Part shown: positions 1 to 5,869 of the stretch, piece after piece
Layout: each line of letters starts with the position of its first letter
Position numbering within the stretch: the stretch's first letter is position 1
Source: O2-02-FULL-42-9 sp038043025
GTDB taxonomy: Bacteria > Pseudomonadota > Gammaproteobacteria > UBA12402
Reading direction: 5' to 3'
DNA: 5,918 nt
Assembly: GCA_038043025.1 (NCBI GenBank)
Contig: JBBTCW010000019.1
Location: 1-5,918 of the forward strand
Program-made: the position numbers and the translations under genes
Notes under the pieces: model-generated
Database searches by the model: none
Told to the model about the DNA's origin: nothing
The model's input: only the letters and a program-made list of their open reading frames with translations

Positions 1-24
1 CGGTCAAGCCGCGGGATGACACAG
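1..24. repeat. Partial dispersed palindrome (CCGCGG-type), cut by window edge
   Basis: The first bases read CGGTCAAGCCGCGGGATGAC. CGG (1-3) and CCG (9-11) are inverted around TCAAG, and the remaining right arm (CGGG) would pair with bases beyond the window edge. This resembles the CCGCGG-TCAAG-CCGCGG type of short intergenic palindrome that I associate with intracellular proteobacterial genomes; that association is from memory and not tested here. It lies directly next to the hairpin element at 26-75, so the two repeats form a composite at the 3' end of the OPT gene. Confidence 0.4.
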
Positions 25-25
25 C

Positions 26-75
26 CCTCAGCTCAGAGGACGCGAAGCTTCGCTTCGCTTACCTCTGAGCTGAGG
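26..75 (-). repeat. 50-nt near-perfect hairpin element, copy 1 (MITE/REP-like)
   Basis: CCTCAGCTCAGAGG (26-39) is the exact reverse complement of CCTCTGAGCTGAGG (62-75). Inside, GCGAAGC (42-48) and GCTTCGC (52-58) form a second perfect 7-bp stem around a TTC loop. The whole element therefore folds into one hairpin of 21 pairs broken only by a small internal loop (40-41 against 59-61). Read on the minus strand it begins CCTCAGCTCAGAGGTAAGCG, the same 20 bases as copy 2 at 4402. It starts 2 bp after the OPT stop codon. It lacks a following T-run, so it is not a standard intrinsic terminator, but it could protect or end that mRNA. No target-site duplication is visible. Confidence 0.85.
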
Positions 76-77
76 AT

Positions 78-2117
78 TTAATATTTATTCTTTTCCGCGC
101 GGATGGCGACATCGTAAATCCAATAACATAATAATAGGGTCATGATCGTCGCAAGAATAGCAGCAACGCCTGCGAAACTGTTTGGCACTAATCGCAAGGC
201 ATCGGCACTGCGCTTTAATGCAAACGGAATCGCTAACACAACACCCATTAAGGTGGCCCCTGCCACCAATCCAGACGATAATAAAATTGTTTTTTGCAGC
301 CCAACACTCACATGTGCTTCATGGCCATCCGTCACAATCCCATAGCGTGTGTGTAACACGCGTCCAACGATATACGATAACAGGCCACCAATCACCACCG
401 GCATCGATGCGGACATCGGCAAATAAATACCTAATCCCACGGCCAATACAGGCAAGCGCAAACTGAAAAATATTTTTAATAACTCATCAACAACAATACC
501 TACTCCCGCAACAAGAACGCCAATAAAAATCATATTCCACGGCAACTGATGACTAAAAACTCCTTGCGCTACTGCGGCCACTAAACCTGCTTGCGGCGCC
601 GATAACATTTCGCTGTGCAACATCCCCGGATGCGGAAACACACCGCCAATACCATACGCATTAAATAATAATACCAACACAAGCGGGATCACCAGCGCGG
701 AAACAACGACACTGCCCAATAAAACGACTTGCTGTTTCCACGGCGTCCCACCAATAATTTGCCCGGCTTTATACACTTGTGTCGCTTCACCGGTCATGAT
801 CACGGCAATTCCAATAAACGAACAGACGCTCACCACAAGCGCTGCAGCAAGTGACGCTTGATGAATCTGTAAGGGAAAATGCAATATTGGATTTAAAAAT
901 AATAAAAGGATCACTGATAATAATAATAATGCTGCCATTAATAATCCTGATCCTGGCGTATTGGTTGCCCCAACCAATCCCGCAAAATAAGCAGCAATAG
1001 AACCAAACACAAAACCGGCTATCACAATATAAACAACACAAAGTCCAACGATTATCCAATATAATGCTGGACGGATGGCTAATAAATTCGAGCCAAAAAC
1101 GCCAACGAGCTGAAAAACAATAATCAATGCAAGCAAACAAATTCCCCAAAACACAAAATTAACGGGCATATCATAGTCCGTTCTGATAATTTTACTCGCA
1201 TCACCCTGTCGCGCGTGTTGCAACGCATCGAACGATGCTTTAATCGCTACTGCAACCGGTTTCACCAACATCAACAACGTCCACAAACCACCCAATAACA
1301 TGGTTCCAACGCCGATATAACGAATATAATTCGACCAAATATCTTGCGCCACCTCTGTCGCAGCCAGATGAGAGGCAACACCGTAATAAGCAGAAATTAA
1401 TGGAATGCCCAACACCCAACCCAACAGAACCCCAACTAATATACTGATACCCACTTCAACACCGCAAATATAACCCGCCGCCAAAATGGCCGGCGAAAAC
1501 CCCATGCTAAAACCAAAAACCAACTTATCTTTAATAATCCAATAATCGTATGTGTCTGAAATAATTTGAAATCCGGTTTGAAATAACCCAATCAATCCAC
1601 CCACCGCACCACCCATGATAATGGATTTTAAACTTGTTCCGCCCTGCACACTCGCCTTCATCACCTGACCAATCGCCACCCCTTCTGGAAAACGCAAAGA
1701 TCGATCGCGCAATAATGCTTTACGAATAGGAATGCTAAAAAAAATGCCCAGCATACCGCCGGTAGTCGCAATACCGACCATGGGCCAATAATGAAATCCA
1801 TCCCAAAAATGCATAATGATCAACGCCGGTATCGTAAAAATAACACCCGCCGTAATGCCTTCGCCGACCGCTGCCGCCGTTTGCACCGTATTAATTTCTA
1901 AAATATTCGAATGACAAAACCAACGAAAAATGCCCATTGAAATAACAACAGCAGGAATGGACGCGGCAATCGTCGTGCCCGTTTTTAAGCCAAGATACGC
2001 ATTGGATGCCGCCAAAATGATAATCAAAAAAATCGAAACAACAGCCGCTTTAAAGGTGATTTCCGGGAGATATTGGTCAGCTTTGATTACAGGCTGATTC
2101 ATTAATTCATCAGACAT
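78..2117 (-). CDS. OPT-family oligopeptide/metal-chelate transporter
   Basis: This is a complete 679-residue integral inner-membrane protein of the OPT superfamily, bacterial type (TIGR00733-like, the usual length for that group). Family members are secondary transporters that take up oligopeptides or, in the YSL branch, metal chelates; the substrate cannot be read from the sequence. Hallmark motifs appear in order: NAYLGLKTGTTIAASIPA (39-56), LRFPEGVAIGQVMK (141-154), LVGATNTPGSG (381-391), TGEATQVYKAGQIIGGTPWK (442-461), GLGIYLPMSASMP (561-573) and SGLVAGATLMGV (615-626). About 14-17 hydrophobic stretches span residues 24 to 670; the short N-terminus is hydrophilic and there is no cleavable signal peptide. 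The first ATG is preferred over Met6 because GAGG lies 8 nt before it. It is divergent from uvrD and monocistronic as far as the window shows. No truncation or frameshift is seen. Confidence 0.95.
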   Translation of the reverse strand: MSDELMNQPVIKADQYLPEITFKAAVVSIFLIIILAASNAYLGLKTGTTIAASIPAVVISMGIFRWFCHSNILEINTVQTAAAVGEGITAGVIFTIPALIIMHFWDGFHYWPMVGIATTGGMLGIFFSIPIRKALLRDRSLRFPEGVAIGQVMKASVQGGTSLKSIIMGGAVGGLIGLFQTGFQIISDTYDYWIIKDKLVFGFSMGFSPAILAAGYICGVEVGISILVGVLLGWVLGIPLISAYYGVASHLAATEVAQDIWSNYIRYIGVGTMLLGGLWTLLMLVKPVAVAIKASFDALQHARQGDASKIIRTDYDMPVNFVFWGICLLALIIVFQLVGVFGSNLLAIRPALYWIIVGLCVVYIVIAGFVFGSIAAYFAGLVGATNTPGSGLLMAALLLLSVILLLFLNPILHFPLQIHQASLAAALVVSVCSFIGIAVIMTGEATQVYKAGQIIGGTPWKQQVVLLGSVVVSALVIPLVLVLLFNAYGIGGVFPHPGMLHSEMLSAPQAGLVAAVAQGVFSHQLPWNMIFIGVLVAGVGIVVDELLKIFFSLRLPVLAVGLGIYLPMSASMPVVIGGLLSYIVGRVLHTRYGIVTDGHEAHVSVGLQKTILLSSGLVAGATLMGVVLAIPFALKRSADALRLVPNSFAGVAAILATIMTLLLCYWIYDVAIRAEKNKY

Positions 2118-2125
2118 GCAGTACG

Positions 2126-2129
2126 CCTC
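2126..2129 (-). promoter_or_regulatory. Ribosome binding site of the OPT gene
   Basis: On the minus strand CTGAGG is followed by 8 nt and the ATG at 2117-2115. The core GAGG fits the Shine-Dalgarno consensus and decides the start in favour of this ATG over Met6. Confidence 0.6.
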
Positions 2130-2132
2130 AGT

Positions 2133-2182
2133 TATTATAATAGAGACGGGAATGCTACGTGATTATTAGGGATATTGCAATA
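2133..2182. promoter_or_regulatory. Pair of matching 10-bp palindromes between divergent genes
   Basis: TATTATAATA (2133-2142) and TATTGCAATA (2173-2182) are both perfect palindromes of the form TATT-NN-AATA, with centres exactly 40 bp apart in the 85-bp OPT-uvrD intergenic region. The right one coincides with the OPT -35 and lies between the uvrD -35 and -10; the left one lies next to the OPT ribosome binding site. They could be paired operators, but AT-rich sequence can make such palindromes by chance. No CTGT-N8-ACAG LexA box is present. Confidence 0.3.
2152..2180 (-). promoter_or_regulatory. Predicted sigma70 promoter of the OPT gene
   Basis: On the minus strand TTGCAA (2180-2175) serves as a -35 box, followed by a 17-bp spacer and TAGCAT (2157-2152) as a -10 box. 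Each matches consensus at 4 of 6 bases. Transcription would start near 2145, giving a leader of about 28 nt that includes the GAGG site. The -35 lies inside the palindrome TATTGCAATA, and the element overlaps the opposing uvrD promoter, so the two genes may interfere or be co-controlled. An alternative -10 (TATAAT, 2139-2134) would start transcription inside the ribosome binding site and is less likely. Confidence 0.4.
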
Positions 2183-2195
2183 AATCTGATACAAT
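2166..2195 (+). promoter_or_regulatory. Predicted extended -10 promoter of uvrD
   Basis: TACAAT (2190-2195) matches the -10 consensus at 5 of 6 bases and is preceded by TGA (2187-2189), an extended -10 motif. TTAGGG (2166-2171), 18 bp upstream, is a weak -35. The expected start of transcription is at 2202-2203, at or one base before the uvrD ATG. A perfect TATAAT also occurs at 2136-2141 but has no recognisable -35; it would give a leader of about 54 nt. Confidence 0.5.
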
Positions 2196-2202
2196 CTTTC
2201 CG

Positions 2203-4371
2203 ATGAAAACAACGACCAACCCATTAAATCCGGCACAACAAAAGGCCGTGACCGCCGAAGAAAATGATATTTTGGTGCTCGCCGGTGCGGGCAGCGGAAA
2301 AACGCGCGTTTTGACGCATCGCATCAGCTGGTTGATTCATGAAAAAAATATTTCTCCCTTCGCGATATTAGCCGTCACTTTCACCAATAAAGCGGCGAAT
2401 GAAATGAGCGAACGGATCAGTGCATTGCTTAATATGCCGATTCACGGCATGTGGATTGGCACGTTTCATAGTTTAGCGCATCGTTTACTACGCCTGCATT
2501 GGCAGGCAGCAAAATTACCCGAGTCATTTCAAATTTTAGACTCAGACGATCAACATCAGCTGATCAAACGCACCATGCGCCAACTGGAACTTGACGAAGA
2601 AAAATGGCCCGTACGACAAGTCCAATGGTTCATCAACAAACAAAAAGATGCCGGCACAAGACCACGACTCTCTCCTTCTGATAATCCATTCGATAAAACC
2701 ATGCAACGTATTTATCAAGCCTACGAAGAACGCTGCCAGCAAGGTGGTTTAGTCGATTTTGCTGAACTTTTATTGCGTGCCCATGAACTCTGGCAACAAA
2801 ATCCTCATATTTTACAGCATTATCGGCAGCGTTTCGCGCATGTACTGATTGACGAATTCCAAGATACCAACGCGATTCAATACGCATGGATTCACTCATT
2901 ATCAAATCCTAACACCCACACGATGGTGGTCGGTGACGACGATCAATCGATTTATAGCTGGCGTGGCGCGCGCGTTGAAAATTTACATCGTTTTCAAAAA
3001 GATTTTTCGAACGTACAAATTATTAAACTCGAACAAAATTATCGTTCAACCAGCAATATTCTTAACGCCGCCAATGCCGTGATTGCACAAAACAACGATC
3101 GTCTCGGCAAGACACTCTGGACCGAAACCGGCGATGGTGAATTGATTTCATTATATCAGGCATACAACGATTATGACGAAGCGCATTTTATTGTGCAAAC
3201 CATTCATGGCCTCGTGCGCCAGGGTTCGGTTTATAAAGATTATGCCGTTCTGTATCGCTCCAACGCGCAATCACGTCTCTTGGAAGAAAAATTGCTTCAA
3301 TTTAATGTGCCCTATCGCGTGTATGGCGGTCAACGCTTCTTTGAACGCGCTGAAATCAAAGATGCGCTCGCCTATTTGCATTTAATGAATAATCATGGCA
3401 ATGACGCCGCATTTGAGCGCGCCGTTCACACGCCGAGCAAAGGCATCGGCGAAATGACGATGGCGAGTTTACGCACGACTGCCCATGACAATCAATGCTC
3501 TTTATGGATCGCCGCAAAACAACTGATACAAAATAATTTGCTATCGGGTCGCGCGCATAACGCGTTATCTAATTTTATCGAACTCATCGAACAGCTGACA
3601 ACCGAAACCGCCACTATGGAAATTGAGGATATCACCGAACATATGCTGCATCGCAGCGGCCTCTTCGAACATTATAAAAAAATCAAAACCGAAAAAGGTC
3701 AAGCCAAACTCGAAAATTTAGAAGAACTCATCAACGCGGTTTCACAATTTGAATCGGATCCCGATGAAACGTTACCGCCACTGGCCGGTTTTTTGGCGCG
3801 CACGGCACTCGACACCGGCGAAACGCAAGCCGACCAATCAACCGATCATGTGCAACTCATGACATTACACTCTGCTAAAGGATTAGAGTTTCCCGTTGTA
3901 TTTTTAGCAGGGCTCGAAGAAGGTTTATTTCCGCATCAAATGTCGATCAACGAGCGCGATGGACTCGAAGAAGAGCGCCGACTTTGTTATGTGGGCATGA
4001 CACGCGCTCAACGCAAGTTATATTTAACTTATTCAGACACGCGCCGATTACATGGTCATGAAAATCTGCAACGACCATCACGTTTTTTACGCGAAATCCC
4101 GGAGAAATTTTTTAGTCCCTCCAGTCGAAAAGTGAATATACGCAAGCCGATGAGTTATCCATTTCAATCCAAAAGAAAAAGTGATATTTCACCCGAACCT
4201 CGCAAACCCGGCGAATTATATTTAGGTCAAAACGTTTCGCATAAAAAATTTGGACCAGGCGTCATTACCCACATCGAAGGCAGCGGTCCCGCAGCGCGCA
4301 TTCAAATAAAATTTAATCGTGTTGGCAGTAAGTGGTTAGTTGCAGAGTTTGCGAGTTTGGAAACGATATAG
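2203..4371 (+). CDS. uvrD: DNA helicase II (UvrD)
   Basis: This is a 722-residue superfamily 1A, 3'-to-5' ATP-dependent DNA helicase, close to the 720 residues of the E. coli protein. In the family it displaces the UvrC-incised oligonucleotide in nucleotide excision repair, unwinds the nicked strand in MutHLS mismatch repair, and acts on stalled RNA polymerase. All helicase motifs are present: Walker A GAGSGKTR (28-35), Ia AVTFTNKAANEM (57-68), GTFHS (86-90), Walker B DEFQDTN (217-223), III GDDDQSIYSWRGA (244-256), IV EQNYRST (277-283), V LMTLHSAKGLEFPVVFLAG (552-570) and VI EERRLCYVGMTRAQRKLYLT (590-609). The C-terminus (about 672-722; LGQNVSHKKFGPG and KWLVAEFASLETI) is the RNA-polymerase-binding Tudor-like domain that separates UvrD from Rep and PcrA subtypes. 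ATG 2203 is the only start after an in-frame stop at 2167-2169, and no Shine-Dalgarno precedes it. The gene is intact and no LexA box is seen. Confidence 0.97.
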   Translation: MKTTTNPLNPAQQKAVTAEENDILVLAGAGSGKTRVLTHRISWLIHEKNISPFAILAVTFTNKAANEMSERISALLNMPIHGMWIGTFHSLAHRLLRLHWQAAKLPESFQILDSDDQHQLIKRTMRQLELDEEKWPVRQVQWFINKQKDAGTRPRLSPSDNPFDKTMQRIYQAYEERCQQGGLVDFAELLLRAHELWQQNPHILQHYRQRFAHVLIDEFQDTNAIQYAWIHSLSNPNTHTMVVGDDDQSIYSWRGARVENLHRFQKDFSNVQIIKLEQNYRSTSNILNAANAVIAQNNDRLGKTLWTETGDGELISLYQAYNDYDEAHFIVQTIHGLVRQGSVYKDYAVLYRSNAQSRLLEEKLLQFNVPYRVYGGQRFFERAEIKDALAYLHLMNNHGNDAAFERAVHTPSKGIGEMTMASLRTTAHDNQCSLWIAAKQLIQNNLLSGRAHNALSNFIELIEQLTTETATMEIEDITEHMLHRSGLFEHYKKIKTEKGQAKLENLEELINAVSQFESDPDETLPPLAGFLARTALDTGETQADQSTDHVQLMTLHSAKGLEFPVVFLAGLEEGLFPHQMSINERDGLEEERRLCYVGMTRAQRKLYLTYSDTRRLHGHENLQRPSRFLREIPEKFFSPSSRKVNIRKPMSYPFQSKRKSDISPEPRKPGELYLGQNVSHKKFGPGVITHIEGSGPAARIQIKFNRVGSKWLVAEFASLETI

Positions 4372-4380
4372 CTTTATCTT

Positions 4381-4396
4381 ATACTCAGCTCAGTAT
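4381..4396. repeat. Small hairpin with degenerate element core after uvrD
   Basis: ATACT (4381-4385) and AGTAT (4392-4396) are inverted around CAGCTC, 9 bp after the uvrD stop. The stretch also contains CTCAGCTCAG (4384-4393), repeated 19 bp later as the start of element copy 2 (4403-4412), so it may be a decayed end of the same repeat. It has only a 5-bp stem and no T-run, so it is unlikely to be a strong terminator. Confidence 0.35.
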
Positions 4397-4401
4397 CGTA
4401 T

Positions 4402-4507
4402 CCTCAGCTCAGAGGTAAGCGGGTATTCATTGTTAGAATGGCATTTACCAGAAGTCATGATGAATTATTTAGAATCAGATGGACGTGTTGCGTCCTCTGA
4501 GGTGAGA
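4402..4507 (+). repeat. Hairpin element, copy 2 with expanded core (MITE-like)
   Basis: The left end CCTCAGCTCAGAGGTAAGCG (4402-4421) is identical over 20 bases to the minus-strand start of copy 1. The right end GCGTCCTCTGAGGTGAGA (4490-4507) matches the other end of copy 1 at 16 of 18 bases. The terminal 14-mers are inverted repeats of each other with 2 mismatches. Between the ends lie 68 bp (4422-4489) unrelated to the short core of copy 1. Identical ends with a different interior are what is expected of a non-autonomous miniature element family. It sits 30 bp after uvrD and upstream of the promoter of the repeat-protein gene. No target-site duplication is evident. Confidence 0.7.
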
Positions 4508-4531
4508 CATGCTTGTACCCCAACAAAATAT

Positions 4532-4559
4532 TTGAAAAATAATAGGGTTATGCTACACT
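4532..4559 (+). promoter_or_regulatory. Predicted sigma70 promoter of the repeat-protein gene
   Basis: TTGAAA (4532-4537), a 16-bp spacer and TACACT (4554-4559) form a good sigma70 promoter, strengthened by an extended -10 TGC at 4551-4553. Transcription would start near 4566 and give a leader of about 65 nt. This makes the gene an independent transcription unit, not dependent on read-through from uvrD. It lies just outside element copy 2. Confidence 0.6.
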
Positions 4560-4618
4560 TTCCCTCAAATCCGCTGGCAAAAACCACCCGGAACTCGCGT
4601 TATAAGACACATAATAAT

Positions 4619-4625
4619 AAGGGGG
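4619..4625 (+). promoter_or_regulatory. Ribosome binding site of the repeat-protein gene
   Basis: AAGGGGG ends 6 nt before ATG 4632. It is a purine-rich, Shine-Dalgarno-like site at the right distance and supports this start. Confidence 0.6.
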
Positions 4626-4631
4626 CTACCC

Positions 4632-5669
4632 ATGATACAGTTAGGGCAATTAAGACTATTGGTTCAAGAAGCTCTTGATTATTACGCAGCAGACATGAAC
4701 AGGTTGATACAAAAAGCATTTAACTTGGCAGGGGGTGGGTATCTAAGTGGGAATCTATATGAATGCGCCAACGACAGCTCGCCTATCATAAAGCGTCTAG
4801 TAGATATACGAGTTAAACTCAGAGACTTACCTGCCGATGCTGCTGAAGTTCCCGCTGCTCCAGATCAAATATGGCCGTTATTTGAATACTGTTATAATAC
4901 GCCAGAAGAGATCTTATATTCTGGTTCCTCCACAGAAAAATTTTCGCCGCGCTTAAAGAGTATTTTAGAAGACGCGCTAGAAATACACACTATGCAAGCT
5001 GTAGAGGCTGTGGGCACCCAAAAAGCTCTCGATTACTTGCGAGACATCGAGAGAAGAGAAAGAGAAGCCAACATGCTCGCCGCGGAAACTGAAAAGGTTA
5101 TTTTACAATGCCCGAAACATGCTATGGGCATCGTAGAAGCTTTGGATTACTTACGAGATTGCTTACAACGAGTTCCAGTATTCTACCTGACATTCTACCA
5201 GAAAATGCGAGATTATATTTTAAGATGCCCGCGACACGCTATGAATATCGCGCAGGTTTTTCTGCGTTACTTAGCAATCGACGGCCCGTTGGATATGTAC
5301 GATGATCGAAATCTAGAGGCTATTTTCAAACACCCGCAATACGCTGAGGGCATCGTAAAAGCTTTCGATGACTTAAAACACAGAAAACCCGACATGCTCA
5401 CCCTGGACGTTCGAGAGGCTATTTTACAATGCCCAGAACGCGCTATGGATATCGTGAAGGCTCTTATAATATTAAAAGCAGGCGATATCACGCTCGCATC
5501 AGGAGATCTAGTGGGTTTTTTACAACACCCGGAAGACCCTATAGATCGCGCGATGGCTTTACGCGCAGGGGATACTCGTGCAGCAGCAGCTGCTGAATTA
5601 GCTGCTGTTGATGTTGATGTTGATGTTGATGTTGATGCTGCAAGCAGCACTTTCGTTTGCAGACGTTGA
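4632..5669 (+). CDS. Hypothetical helical tandem-repeat protein
   Basis: I do not recognise this 345-residue protein. It has no signal peptide or membrane segment and looks cytoplasmic or exported without a Sec signal. Residues 1-110 are mixed and mostly helical. Residues 111-156 contain a possible degenerate repeat (KALDYLRD, 131-138) followed by a charged helix. Residues 157-295 are four tandem repeats of 39, 35, 33 and 32 residues, beginning ILQCPKHAMGIVEAL, ILRCPRHAMNIAQVF, IFKHPQYAEGIVKAF and ILQCPERAMDIVKAL; a partial fifth starts at 296 (FLQHPEDP). The pattern suggests paired helices stacked in a solenoid, as in HEAT- or Pumilio-like protein-binding scaffolds, but no such family is assigned. 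The C-terminus is Ala-rich, then (VD)5, then AASSTFVCRR. It probably ends abnormally, because a protein-like stretch continues in another frame to 5763. The gene has its own promoter and ribosome binding site. A secreted effector role is possible in a host-associated species but is speculation. Confidence 0.7.
   Translation: MIQLGQLRLLVQEALDYYAADMNRLIQKAFNLAGGGYLSGNLYECANDSSPIIKRLVDIRVKLRDLPADAAEVPAAPDQIWPLFEYCYNTPEEILYSGSSTEKFSPRLKSILEDALEIHTMQAVEAVGTQKALDYLRDIERREREANMLAAETEKVILQCPKHAMGIVEALDYLRDCLQRVPVFYLTFYQKMRDYILRCPRHAMNIAQVFLRYLAIDGPLDMYDDRNLEAIFKHPQYAEGIVKAFDDLKHRKPDMLTLDVREAILQCPERAMDIVKALIILKAGDITLASGDLVGFLQHPEDPIDRAMALRAGDTRAAAAAELAAVDVDVDVDVDAASSTFVCRR
5100..5580 (+). repeat. Intragenic tandem repeats encoding [I/F]L-[C/H]P helical units
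   Basis: Repeat units start at 5100, 5217, 5322, 5421 and, for a partial fifth, 5517. Units 1 and 4 still share ATTTTACAATGCCC exactly (5100-5113 and 5421-5434), and unit 2 begins ATTTTAAGATGCCC (5217-5230). The DNA-level similarity suggests growth by internal duplication. The unequal unit lengths come from the variable second half; the N-terminal half with the [C/H]P turn and the AMxIVxA helix is conserved. Confidence 0.75.
5607..5636 (+). repeat. Hexanucleotide microsatellite (GTTGAT)5
   Basis: Five exact tandem GTTGAT copies encode Val-Asp five times (residues 326-335) near the C-terminus of the repeat protein. Just upstream is an alanine-coding triplet stretch containing the palindrome CAGCAGCTGCTG (5584-5595). 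Both are prone to replication slippage. A change in copy number would keep the frame and vary only tail length. Confidence 0.9.
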
Positions 5670-5763
5670 TTGGGTTTTTCGACATTCATCCGTCATGGGT
5701 CTGTTGCAATCCGACATGTGGGACGGTATCAAACATGACCTCACGTTTCTTCTAGTTGATTGA
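5638..5763 (+). pseudogene. Possible frameshifted C-terminal continuation of the repeat protein
   Basis: The reading frame one base ahead of the annotated gene is open from 5602 to a TGA at 5761-5763. After the microsatellite it reads LQAALSFADVDWVFRH, then SSVMGLLQSDMWDGIK, then HDLTFLLVD. This acidic and hydrophobic, Trp-containing stretch is more protein-like than the annotated tail AASSTFVCRR. It would add about 40 residues if a single-base change between about 5602 and 5666 were undone. It could instead be a chance open frame. No independent ribosome binding site is seen for the short ATG starts at 5635 or 5695. Confidence 0.35.
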
Positions 5764-5774
5764 TGGTTAAGCTC

Positions 5775-5810
5775 GTAGGTTGGGTTGAATGAAATGAAGC
5801 CCAACGTTTA
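5775..5810. repeat. REP-like palindrome (GTAGGTTGGGTT type)
   Basis: GTTGGGTT (5779-5786) pairs with AGCCCAAC (5798-5805) through 7 standard pairs and one G-T pair, around an 11-nt loop, GAATGAAATGA. I recognise the GTAGGTTGGGTT...CCCAAC pattern as a dispersed short palindrome common in many proteobacterial and cyanobacterial genomes. It follows the repeat-protein gene. There is no downstream T-run, so a terminator role is not supported. Confidence 0.6.
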
Positions 5811-5833
5811 AGGCAGTAAGATATAAAACAAAT

Positions 5834-5869
5834 CTCAGCTCAGAGGTGGGCTGGTGAAAACTCGGAGCT
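5834..5869 (+). repeat. Hairpin element, copy 3 (decayed or short)
   Basis: CTCAGCTCAGAGGT (5834-5847) matches positions 2-15 of copies 1 and 2, in the same orientation as copy 2. AGCTCAGAG (5837-5845) can pair with CTCGGAGCT (5861-5869) at 8 of 9 positions around a 15-nt loop whose sequence differs from both other cores. The remaining bases to 5918 show no gene or other structure that I can support. Confidence 0.6.

Noticed and set aside
142..466. Plus-strand open frames opposite the OPT gene
   Set aside because: They are antisense to conserved OPT motifs, overlap each other in different frames, and have no recognisable protein features.
787..1149. 120-aa minus-strand open frame inside the OPT gene
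   Set aside because: It lies in another frame of a well-supported gene, and its Cys-rich composition is a by-product of the hydrophobic coding sequence.
2118..2202. LexA (SOS) box upstream of uvrD, as in E. coli
   Set aside because: No CTGT-N8-ACAG-like sequence is present in the intergenic region.
2542..2905. Minus-strand open frames inside uvrD
   Set aside because: They are antisense shadows of conserved helicase sequence with no initiation signals.
4384..4415. Repeated CTCAGCTCAG as the start of a CRISPR array
   Set aside because: There are only two unequal copies 19 bp apart with no regular spacers; they belong to the dispersed hairpin family.
4340..4678. 112-aa open frame on the plus strand overlapping the end of uvrD and the start of the repeat-protein gene
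   Set aside because: It overlaps both real genes, runs through repeat element copy 2 and the promoter, and its start lies inside uvrD with no ribosome binding site.
5638..5679. Possible intrinsic terminator: CTGCAA/TTGCAG stem (5638-5643, 5657-5662) followed by TTTTT (5675-5679)
   Set aside because: The stem is only 6 bp, the loop is 13 nt, and 12 nt separate it from the T-run.
5267..5689. 140-aa open frame on the minus strand opposite the repeat-protein gene
   Set aside because: It is a shadow of the plus-strand gene; its Ser-Thr run is the complement of the GTTGAT microsatellite and no promoter or ribosome binding site supports it.
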